A stretch of DNA of 64,000 bases from Rhea pennata (Eukaryota > Chordata > Aves > Rheiformes > Rheidae): positions 24,314,993-24,378,992 of the forward strand of contig NC_084668.1 in the NCBI RefSeq assembly GCF_028389875.1, given 5' to 3'. The notes under the pieces were generated by a model. That model saw nothing but the letters and a program-made list of their open reading frames with translations, did no database searches and was not told the DNA's origin. Below are positions 26,586-35,190 of the stretch, in pieces. Both the position numbers and the translations under genes were made by a program. Every line of letters begins with the position of its first letter. Within the stretch, counting starts at the first letter, position 1.

Positions 26586-28659
26586 GTACTCACTTTTGAA
26601 AAAGCACTTCAAGATCATAAAATGAGTGGTAAAGTTCTCTATGCATTTTTTTTTCTTTTGGCACAGCAGCATCAGTGATGGGCACTACTCCTCTAACACG
26701 CCACATTTATATTCTCTATAGCAACAAAAGCACTATTATAAATGCACTAATTCTGTGAAAAGCTTCCATGACCTATTCCAAATAAGGAACAGATTCAGAA
26801 AACACCTTCTAATACAAACTGTCTCTTCAGCTAACAAGCTCTGTCAATATGCTTCTACTATCACAGCTAGCCACAAATTTTAATAGTAGTTCAGGGTCAT
26901 GTATAAATTGCAAATGAGAACAACCCCAATTGTACATGATCTATTTACATCCTCCTCTTAGAAGGCTCTTTTCATAAGGAAAGAAATAGGTAGATTCATT
27001 TCTGTGCATCTTCCTGTCCTGCGGCAAGTCCTCAGGTATCACCTGTTGGTGAGCCACTTTTTAGAGGAACACTCACTTTCTGTGTTCCTTTGACTAAACT
27101 AACCAAGTTTGGTAAAACCTAAAAGCCTTCCCAAGCAGGCAAGACATGTACTTAGAGAACAATGAATTGATTTTATTTCTATACAATATCTTTACTTTAA
27201 GACAGTCACGTAAGAAAGTGTGTGCTTATACCAATATACACATACTCTACCTTTCAAAGCAGCAGTGAGACAGTATCTGTTTTGCATGGAGAACAGTAAC
27301 CACAGATGAACAGAACTGAAAATAGCCATTTATTAATTAACATTTCAGATATGGAAGAACTTATTTCAAAGGGTTTGCCTCATGCCAACAGTAGCAGATA
27401 GATTAATAAAAAAGTATTTTTATTCAGTATGGCCCCAGAGCTCATAGCCGTGAAAAGGAATTCTGTTAAGTGGGCAAATTAATACCTGGATGCTCTTTCA
27501 ACTACATATGGACATCTGAAATGAAAATATAATTGTGCCCTGTCTGTAGTAGTGTATTGCTTACTTTTTTTAATCTGATAATTTTTCTTACAAATTTCTC
27601 TAAAAACTGTCCTTGTTCATCATCCCCTTGAATAACCATAGCTAGCATTTTGACTACAACTCTCTCTCTAATCCCATTCATCTGTATCCACTCAGAGTAC
27701 AAGCATTTCAAAGATGACAAGAAAATTGTTTCATTCCTTATTTCTTAACCACCAATATTTAGGAAGATGGGTGTTTTTTTTAATCCATTGGAGTTCTCTA
27801 AGCAAGAAAGCATGTAAGCAGGAAAGCATGAATAAGTTGTTATAAGTTCATGAAGAGCTCTCCTGATCATTCTGAAGTGTCTTCCTATGTCTGCACAAAA
27901 GAGTTGATGAGCAAACAAGTGAACAAAAAGCAAATTCATAAAACATAAGGACAATTCGTAAGCACAAAACATAACAAAAATATTCTTTCAAAGAACAATG
28001 CCGACTTCCTTTAAATGCTTATTGGGATATCCAACGAGGGACACGTGTGCACAGCTACAGCAATGGGGTAGGTTAACACTTTCCCCCGTGCATTGTTTGT
28101 TTTCTTTCCCATCGTTGAGTTGGTAAAGGGGAAGGGTAGTGCACACCTCAGTCTTGTCACTGCAAGACCCCATAGCTTGAGGATTAACATGGGAGCTCTA
28201 GTAAGCCCAGCTATAGAAATACAACCACTTGTTCTCCCTCTGAGAACAACTAATTGTCCCCCATGGAGATCCAGCAGGGCAGAAGCTTTAGCAAACCCAA
28301 CAAGTAGCTTCAGCCTACCTCCACAAAGGCCACACAGCCATTGCATGCTGTGCTGAAACGGCAGGGACGGACACGGGCAGGTGCCCCACTCCAGCTACTG
28401 CCAGCAGGAACAACCTTCACAACCACCACAACCTTTTGATAAGTGAATATGTATCTGCAGTAGGAGCAAAGATGCCACTAGAATTGGACATGACTCAAGC
28501 CCTCACACGAGTGTGAAAGCCTTCCCTGTTTTATGGGCAAATAAGTTTCTAAAATCCCTGTCAGTTCTTGGTAGGTAATTCACAAACATTGGTTATCAAT
28601 GCCATTGCATCTATCATTTCCAGAAAAAACAGGCTCAGCTAGCAGTTTTCCCTCCTTTC

Positions 28660-28688
28660 AAATACACTGACTGCTTTTCAGTGTATTT
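28660..28688. repeat. Inverted repeat (10 bp arms, 9-base loop)
   Basis: AAATACACTG (28,660-28,669) pairs perfectly with CAGTGTATTT (28,679-28,688). It lies 12 bases from a second, longer hairpin. Confidence 0.8.
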
Positions 28689-28700
28689 TTACTGACATGG

Positions 28701-28749
28701 TCCTAGTGCAAGATCTACTTTCTTTTGTTTGATCAGATCTGCACTAGGA
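28701..28749. repeat. Inverted repeat (15 bp stem with one bulged A, 18-base loop)
   Basis: The arm at 28,701-28,716 (TCCTAGTGCAAGATCT) pairs with 28,735-28,749 (AGATCTGCACTAGGA) apart from one extra A. The stem is short for a typical microRNA precursor. The function is unknown. Confidence 0.8.
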
Positions 28750-29439
28750 GTACGTTGCCACTACAGCAACACAAATTCAACATGCTAGTGAAATGCTACT
28801 TTCCACTGGTATTGTAAAAAGCTATACTGCATAGCAGAAACTACCTCTGCTCACAGCAGCATTTTTGCCACCCTAAGTTTGCATAACTATGATTTGCATT
28901 GGGATGACATTCTTGACCAGGACTGTAATATGTAGTAGAAGTATGTTTTCAGCCAACAACTACCATTCTCCCCAGGCTGACTGATACCCACAGGCTCTTC
29001 CTTCCACTCACGGGGAACAAGCTGCCTCCTCTCTTTCATGACATACACTCTAGAAGCGTCAGCTGTATCACTACATTTTGGGGACACAAACAGATCTCTA
29101 CAGTCTTCTACGCAGACAACAGTGAACATAGAGCACATTGGAAGGTCATGACTGGTAAGACAGGACAAGAGAAAGAAGAGAATTGTACAATATCAAGAGG
29201 AAAGAGAAAGCATGTTATAGCATATTACTTCTAAATACTACCTTCCCAGCCCTTTCTTCTCTCTTTCTGTGCTCACACGTACACACACATCAAATAAAAA
29301 GGAATTAGCAAACTTGGTGGATCTTCTTCCTCAGACTGACATGGAAATTGATCACAAACTTTACTTTGTACCTCATACTATTAGAAGGAGCCCTAAAATG
29401 TGTGAAATGTGATTCAGTGTGATATACCATTATGTATTC

Positions 29440-29459
29440 AAAAAAAAAAAAAAAAAAAA
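29440..29459. repeat. A20 homopolymer
   Basis: Uninterrupted A run. I looked upstream for a processed pseudogene body and saw none. Confidence 0.95.
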
Positions 29460-30986
29460 GAAAAGCAGTACTGAGCTTAGAATTTATGTGAATGTGCAGA
29501 ACCAAAGCAAACATCTCCCCTGACATTTGTACGCTCAGGATAATTTTACTGGTATAAGCTAAGTGCAAATTTAAAATAGTACAATTATAGCTGCTTAATC
29601 CCTCAGATACATTTATTCAGGCGCATTTATTCTACCTTTCCTCAGATTTGCTGATGCTGCTCTGGTAGGGGCTTACGTTGAAACAAATAAAATATTCTTT
29701 CAATGAGTTACCATGGGTCAGCTGTGGTACGCCAACTGAAAATGTAAATACCAACAGGCAGCCAAAATTCAAGCTAAAGGTTGAAGGCTTTACTTGAAAC
29801 CTAAAGCAAGCATGTCTTAGTCCGTCTTTGTTAAAGCTACTACAGCTCAGAGGACACACGGCAACACATTAGATTGGAGGCAAAGTTGTGATTAAGTTAC
29901 AATTGAGTTATCACAAAAAACACTGCACGCATTTTCTTTATCCAACTCTCGCTCTTGCACTCACAGTTCAAGAGGCACTCTAGGGCTTTTCTATTTCCAA
30001 GGAGTCACATTTGTTTATTAATATTTATTAGTCTCACTCCTGATATTAAGTTATAAGGTTTGACCTGTACCTGCAACTGAAAACGTCCAGGACTCCTGTA
30101 CCTGTACTGACCCCTCCAGAAGCCCTGGGGCTCGCAGGCTCTCAGTAACAAGATCAGAGACCTATAAAGGCTGAGATTGTTTGCTCCATTGTGAACTATG
30201 ATTTATCATCTTTTGCATCCTGAAAAATTTAGGCAGGAAATACAAATTTAAATCACTGCACTGTAGCTAAATCCAATTCCAAATAGATTTTATCTGCACA
30301 GAAAACTGTTTGCAACATGTCACTGTTTTTAGATAAGGCTTAATAGGCTACAATAGCATAACAGGTATCAAGAAAAACTCATGACTCTGTTTTTATTCTA
30401 TTAAGAAACCGCACCAGCCCAAAAAGCATGTGATAAAAGAAAGCAAATTATTTACACAGAAGTAAATCTGTTCTCTAAACAATACAAACGCACTTCACAC
30501 AAATGGTATTTACGTAAAGCTATTTACTAGAAATCACTTCTGATACAAGAGCTTTCGAGCTGCTTGTGAGAATAACTATACAGAGTCTGCTCATTTCATA
30601 TTGATATTAATCACGTTTTTGTTTTGCCTTGCATTGTTGCTTCTAGCATAATTAGGCAAATTGAGTTTGTAGCATCTTTCTAATGCAAAGTTAAGATAAC
30701 ACACAACGAAGCTTACTATCCTTGGTCAGAAGAAGCCATATGCTCAACAGTTAGAACTGCAGTTTTCACGTTTTGTTTCCACTGTGCCATCCCAGGCTAC
30801 GAGGAAGACCGAAGCCAACATTCGCCACCTCCTGGAACCGCCCTTTCGCGAATTTGCGTTACTACCCGCAACTACAGAAACGCGCCGACTCGGGCTGAGC
30901 CCGAGGCGCCCCGCTGCGCGCCGCGGCTCCCTCCCGAGCCGGCCCACCGCCCCGCCGGCGGCCCGCGCGCTCTTCAGCGCGGCGCA

Positions 30987-30996
30987 ACTTTTATCC
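30987..30996 (-). promoter_or_regulatory. TATA-like element, minus strand, downstream of exon 1
   Basis: The minus strand reads GGATAAAAGT in an otherwise GC-only stretch. It lies about 240 bases inside intron 1, so a start driven from it would miss exon 1. It may be chance, or serve an alternative non-coding first exon. Confidence 0.25.
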
Positions 30997-31125
30997 GCGC
31001 TGGGGCCGGCGGCGGGCGCGGCGCCGGCGCGCACCGGCCGCCTACAAAGAGCGGCGCCGCGGGCGGCCGCCCCCGCGCCCCGGGCCGCGGCGCCGCGCGG
31101 GCAGCGCGCGTCCCCCCGCGGGCCG

Positions 31126-31150
31126 CCGCGCCGCGCCGCGCCGCGCCGCG
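31126..31150. repeat. CCGCG pentanucleotide tandem, 5 copies
   Basis: Five exact copies of CCGCG lie just downstream of CHN1 exon 1 inside the CpG island. Confidence 0.9.
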
Positions 31151-31235
31151 CCCCGCCTGGCCGCGGAACAATGGAGCCGGCCGCCGCCCCTCCGCGCCGC
31201 GCCGCGCCCGCCCCTCCGCGCCCCCGCGTACTCAC

Positions 31236-31254
31236 CCAGCAAGGTGAGGGCCAT
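31236..31254 (-). CDS. CHN1: CHN1 coding exon 1 (alpha2-chimaerin start)
   Basis: Read on the minus strand, the ATG at 31,254 opens MALTLL plus the first base of an Asp codon. It is followed directly by a strong donor, GTGAGT, at 31,235-31,230. Human alpha2-chimaerin begins MALTLFD (recalled), so residue 6 is Leu here instead of Phe. The start context is excellent: CTCACC before the ATG and G after it. The exon ends in phase 1 and exon 2 begins with AT, completing GAT (Asp7). The reading frame stays open upstream as GC-rich sequence, but the nearest in-frame start-like codon, at 31,341, is GTG, so I kept the ATG. The alpha1-chimaerin isoform uses a different internal promoter not present in this window. 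Confidence 0.9.
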
Positions 31255-31352
31255 GGTGAGGGCGCTGCGAGCCGCGCACCGCGGCCGGGCCGGCCCTGGC
31301 GCGCCCGCTCTCACGCCGGCGGCGCGCCGGGCTGCGGGCACCCACCGCCTGC

Positions 31353-31362
31353 AATAAAAGTT
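31353..31362 (+). promoter_or_regulatory. TATA-like element, plus strand, divergent from CHN1
   Basis: AATAAAAGTT lies on the plus strand about 100 bases upstream of the CHN1 ATG and points away from CHN1. It shares ATAAAAGTT with the minus-strand element at 30,987-30,996. It could support a divergent upstream transcript. Read on the minus strand, the same bases give TTTTATTGCAG, which resembles a splice acceptor in the 5' UTR. Both readings are speculative. Confidence 0.22.
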
Positions 31363-31457
31363 ACACGCGACGCCGTCAGCGCCCCCGCGGAACGGCCGCG
31401 CCGCGGCCCCCGGCGGCCGGGCAGCCGCCGCCCGCGCCGCCCCCCGCGGCAGCCCCC

Positions 31458-31479
31458 CCGCCGCCGCCGCCGCCGCCGC
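31458..31479. repeat. CCG trinucleotide repeat, about 7 copies
   Basis: This is an uninterrupted CCG run upstream of the CHN1 start codon, potentially transcribed as CGG in the CHN1 5' UTR if transcription begins upstream of it. It may be length-polymorphic. Confidence 0.9.
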
Positions 31480-31545
31480 GGGGCCGGGCGCGCCGCGCCG
31501 CGCCGCCGCCGCCCGCGCTCACACTGCAGCCCGCCGCCTCGGGGA

Positions 31546-31554
31546 GCCATCTTG
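31546..31554 (-). promoter_or_regulatory. YY1-type core promoter motif
   Basis: The minus strand reads CAAGATGGC, matching the AAGATGGC core of the YY1 element that commonly sits just downstream of starts in CpG-island promoters. Its orientation agrees with CHN1 transcription and would place a start near 31,560-31,580, giving a 5' UTR of roughly 300 bases if unspliced. Confidence 0.55.
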
Positions 31555-31605
31555 CGCCGCCACATGACCGGCCTGCCCGCCCGGCCTGCCCGCCGCAGCC
31601 GCGCG

Positions 31606-31619
31606 GTTCCCATGGCAAC
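31606..31619. promoter_or_regulatory. Palindromic RFX X-box motif
   Basis: GTTCCCATGGCAAC fits the two-half-site X-box bound by RFX family factors (GTTNCC, two-base spacer, GGNAAC). It is one base from a perfect palindrome and lies about 350 bases upstream of the CHN1 ATG, within the CpG island. RFX factors act in ciliated and neuronal cells. Whether any binds here is inference. Confidence 0.7.
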
Positions 31620-31948
31620 GGCCCGCGCGGGCGGCGCGGGCCGGGCCGGGAGGGGCCCCGCCGCAGGCGGCCGGGGGCGGCGGCCGGCGGGGCGCGGCCG
31701 CCCCTGCCCAGGAGGGCGGCGGGGGGGCTGCCGGCCTCTGCTCCTCCCGCCGCTCCGAGAATCCTCGCCGAGCACCGGGCAGGAGTAACACGCATCGCCC
31801 CTGCGAGCGGGGATGGGCTTTGGGCTGTTAGAAGAGGGGAGAGGAGGGCGAAAGCGGCAGTCCGGGTGTCGCTAATAAGGTCGTGGCAGAGCCTTCCCAG
31901 ACGGGCGAGGTGCCGCGCACCACGCGAGGCCCAGCCGCGGCTGCTGGG

Positions 31949-31993
31949 CGGCCGCCCCCGGGGCCAGGTTCGGCCGCCCCCCGGGGCCAGGTT
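31949..31993. repeat. Tandem duplication, 22/23 bp unit
   Basis: Two adjacent units begin CGGCCGCCCCC and end GGGGCCAGGTT. They are identical apart from one extra C in the second. They lie at the upstream edge of the CpG island. Confidence 0.9.
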
Positions 31994-34633
31994 CGGCCCA
32001 CGGCCGTGCGCACCCCGCCTGAGCGCTGCTGGAGGCGGACGCTTCCTCCACCTGGGTTTTCACCGCTCTGCATTGGTGCGAAACCCATTACAGAGCTGCT
32101 CTCTGCCCTGTCTAGAAGCGGGAAACATTTTGAATGAACCGTGGCTGTACCTGAGCTCTCTAAAGTTTGTTTCTTTTGCTTTAAGTTTCTTCTTTCCCGA
32201 TAGGCTTGGAGCAATACAATAAAATGCTATAAATTTACAAACATTTTCTGAAAAGCAGTCTTGTGCAAGGGACATGCTTAGGGAAAAATCAGTAAAACTT
32301 TCAACTATAAAAAGACCAAGCAAGCAAATGAATTTCTTCACTAGTTAGTAGTAACCTTGCAGTTATTCAAATACTTAAATATTTACAGTAGTTGCACTCT
32401 GCACCATTGGGCCTGTCATTAAAATCCCCGTGCAGCAGTCTCATGACAGTTAGATGTGATCAATAATACCTGCTTGCCATGGCCGTGGCGTTCAAGAATT
32501 TGATAGGTTTGGAAAATACAATGAATGCTCATATCCTATTGTTTCTAGGTCAGTTGGGCTTCAAGTCATTTTTCTCACCTGTGGAACACCTACTGAAGAA
32601 GGTTTCCATGAAAACTAACCCGGAAAGGGCAGGCTCGCTGTAGCCAGGAGAGCGCGCGGGGTCTCCTGGTGCCTGCAGGCTTCCGTGCCAGAATCCGTTC
32701 TAGAGAGCCCTTGTGAATGCTCCCTCAAGGCTCGTGAAAGTCATAATGAGTTGGCGTGCGTTTCCTTAATCGTCTCAGAGTTGCATGTACCTGGTGCAAA
32801 AGAAGAAAGAACGTTCTTGTGAAAAGCATTACTTTTTAAAGCACGACGAAAGGTCAATGAAAAATTCCATTAAAATGTCAGCAAGCATGCATTCACTGTG
32901 AGGAGAACAAAACGGAATTTCCTTCAAAATCTGTAGGTGCATGGAATTTCAGCCAATCCAACTCTCAATATGTGTCACTGTCCAGGACCATAAGTTTGGG
33001 GACTAAAATTGTTTAACTGAATAGACAGCATCATGCCTGAGTAACCAGCATAGTGTAACTCATTTATACATTTTGCATTTTTAACCCCAAACCAGATATG
33101 CAACAGTGGCCAGTTGGTACTCAGCAGATCTTCCCCAGGCATACTTAGAATTACATCTGCTTAATTTGGTGACAAAACAGTTTCTCGCTTGTTAGTACAG
33201 CTTTGCCACTCAGCTAGAGCTCTGTGTGCTGAGAATGCAAAGCCAGCCTGAGCACGATCAACAAAATTGTTTACTCAAATCCAGTCCATCACAGCTGTGC
33301 AAATTCAGTACAGCATTCGGTGCAGGCTTTGGTGACATCAGTCAGGGCAGTCGGATTACACTGGTGCTTTTACGAGCTTGATAGAGCTTGCAGGCCCTTC
33401 TCTTGGGGCAGTTTGGAGGCTACAGTTTACAGGTAGCAGGAGGCAGGCGTTCGAGACGACGTTTTTACCTTAGGGCAATCTGAAGGAGAAAGAGCAGATA
33501 CATAGGCTGGATCTACAACCACTTTAATTAATGGCACCGTTTACATTAATATAGCTTGGGCTCAGCAAATATACACAATAGATTTTCTCCAAGGTCTCTA
33601 AAGGTCTGTTAGAAAAATGAATGTTCTATATAGTAAGTTTCCACGTGACTTTTCATATTCTTCTATCCAGTCTTTTTGTAGAGAACAAAAGGGAAAGATT
33701 TTTGTGGGAAAGATTTCAATGTCTAGTTTAATACAATAAAAAAAATTTAAAAAGGTCTTTGAGTGTCGTTAAAATATTTAAAGCAAGTGTTCAGTTTCGC
33801 GAAAGTATAGCTTTTTCTTATGACATATTTTGCTTATTCAATGCAAAGTTAAAAGCATTTTATCCCAGAGTAATTTTTTCCATCGTTACATTTCTTCCCA
33901 AATGAATCCTAGCATCACTGACCTGATTTCACAAAACATCTTCATTTTCCAAGTATAAAGTGCCAAAGTTTATTGAGCAGCTGGACTACTGAGAAATAAT
34001 ATTTTAATTGGAGGACTGAAAGGAGATTAAAATAGGTGAAAAAAAGTTTGGAAAATCCACACGCAAAAACATCTTTGCCATTCTGCCTACATAATTTGAT
34101 CTTTCTGTGCAAAGAGTGTTTTGCTTTGCTTTTTGAAAGTGAGCGGGAGCCTAGCAGTGATTTTTTTCTTACATTTCCTGGAATTAAATACCAACCTTTC
34201 ACTCCAATTTCCTTGAATTAAACAGCCAGCTTTTACTCTTCCACTACTCCGGAATCTTTACTGCTGTCTAATTAACTGCTTGTTTACCTTAGAAATGCTC
34301 TCCTATTCAGGAAAAGTGATACTAGTTTTCATAACAAGCATTATTAAAACTACAGTTGTTCAAATCAATCTGAATAATATGATTTGTCATATTAATCATC
34401 TAATAACGTCTTTACTGTTAATGCTGATGTGGCTAAAATTGCAGGAAGCGTGTTGGTCGTTTCACAGTAACTAGTTTCTGCTTCCGCAGTTAGTAGTTTC
34501 ACTGCTTCTCTGGGAAGACGGACCATTATATGCTGGCCGTACGGAGTATATACCACCCTGAGCAAGGGCCACTCAGGCTTTTACTAAGGCTGATAGTCTT
34601 GACAGAAGGAAGAAATCAAAGGCACAAACTAGG

Positions 34634-34684
34634 AAAAAAAAATAAACAAACAAACAAAAAAAAACCCCCAAACCAAAAAAAGAA
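34634..34684. repeat. A-rich tract with AAAC units
   Basis: A-rich low-complexity stretch containing ACAAACAAAC-type repeats. Confidence 0.85.
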
Positions 34685-34849
34685 CAAAGCTTGCTCAGCA
34701 AAGATCCCTTCCCCTCCACACCCTGGTTTTTGAAAGGACCTGAAATCACGGCAATTTCTGTTTAACAACATTATCTTGAAATTACATAATGCCTTATCAA
34801 GCCGGCACATCTTAGCCGGCTTAACAATGATCTAAGAACAGCTCCGGGG

Positions 34850-35090
34850 ATTTCGTTACTGGGGCGTAAGGAGCACTGACCGGCGGGCGCTGGCGCTGGC
34901 GCTGGCGCTGGCGCTGGCGCTGGCGGGGAGGAGACGCGGGCGCTCGGGAGCCGCTGGCCGAGCCTCGGGGCCTGACGCTGTCCAGCCGCGGCAGCGCTCG
35001 CCCCGGGGAGACCCCAGCCGGACGCGTGCCCCGCGCAAGCGAGGGCGCAGAAGAGCGCCCCGACTCGCACCGCCGAGCTGGTTTGCCGCT
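34850..35090. promoter_or_regulatory. Secondary CpG patch upstream of CHN1
   Basis: About 240 bases of CpG-dense sequence lie roughly 3.6 kb upstream of the CHN1 start. They include a GCGCTG tandem and are followed within 100 bases by a consensus CRE. It may be a distal regulatory element or a promoter for an unannotated non-coding transcript. No coding sequence was recognised. Confidence 0.5.
34887..34925. repeat. GCGCTG hexanucleotide tandem, 6.5 copies
   Basis: Uninterrupted copies of GCGCTG. On the minus strand one frame would read as alternating Pro-Ala or Ser-Ala, giving misleading ORFs. Confidence 0.95.
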
Positions 35091-35182
35091 GGTTTGAAGG
35101 GAAGCTCATGAAGATGAGCTTGGTATTTCGTCAGTTTAGTTTTTTCACCCTTGAAAAGCCCTGCTTCTGAAGGTTGGTCTGT

Positions 35183-35190
35183 TGACGTCA
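35183..35190. promoter_or_regulatory. Full palindromic CRE (TGACGTCA)
   Basis: This exact consensus octamer for CREB/ATF dimers lies about 3.9 kb upstream of the CHN1 ATG, beside the secondary CpG patch. ATF2, encoded upstream in the same window, is itself a CRE-binding bZIP protein. Any regulatory link is inference. Confidence 0.6.

Larger units (their letters stand above)
10450..31235 (-). other. CHN1: CHN1 intron 1 (about 20.8 kb)
   Basis: This is the intron between the alpha2 start exon and exon 2, bounded by GTGAGT and TTCTTTCAG on the minus strand. It is mostly AT-rich and unrecognised. GC-rich patches occur at about 15,985-16,080, 16,905-17,205, 17,690-17,830 and 20,745-21,010. It also contains a 247-codon plus-strand ORF at 23,338-24,081, two adjacent hairpins at 28,660-28,749 and several T or A tracts. 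I found no second coding exon between 10,450 and 31,235. First introns of this size often carry regulatory elements, but none can be proven from sequence alone. Confidence 0.9.
1..31570 (-). other. CHN1: CHN1 gene, 5' part (alpha2-chimaerin transcript; continues beyond the left edge)
   Basis: The gene runs right to left from the CpG island near 31.3-31.57 kb off the left edge. Three coding exons are visible, with splice phases 1, 1 and 0 that join without a break to give residues 1-38 of alpha2-chimaerin. In the known family the rest of the protein is an SH2 domain, a diacylglycerol-binding C1 domain and a RacGAP domain. The protein acts downstream of ephrin/Eph signalling in growth-cone collapse. 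None of those domain exons was found in 1-6,403, so intron 3 extends past position 1. The right boundary is only estimated from promoter motifs, since no transcript start can be read directly. ATF2 lies about 20 kb upstream in the same orientation, as in human. Confidence 0.9.
30780..32060. promoter_or_regulatory. CHN1: CpG island at the CHN1 alpha2 promoter
   Basis: Base composition changes abruptly from AT-rich flanks to very CpG-dense sequence over about 1.3 kb, with CCG and CCGCG runs and NotI-like GCGGCCGC-type strings. It encloses CHN1 exon 1 and extends about 800 bases upstream of the ATG. The densest part is about 30,890-31,780. Long ORFs on both strands inside it (up to 334 codons) are Ala/Arg/Pro/Gly-rich artefacts of base composition. 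No single transcription start can be fixed. A YY1 motif at 31,546-31,554 in sense orientation would suit a start near 31,570. Confidence 0.93.

Noticed and set aside
29305..29568. A20 tract as the tail of a processed pseudogene
   Set aside because: No protein-coding remnant or target-site duplication was recognisable beside it.
31255..31341. N-terminal extension of CHN1 upstream of MALTL
   Set aside because: The upstream start-like codon at 31,341 is GTG, and the ATG at 31,254 has an excellent context and matches the known protein start.
30784..31788. 334-codon plus-strand ORF and many overlapping ORFs in the CpG island
   Set aside because: The products are Ala/Arg/Pro/Gly-rich, overlap in nearly all frames and reflect extreme GC content. 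CHN1 exon 1 with proper splice sites explains the coding content.
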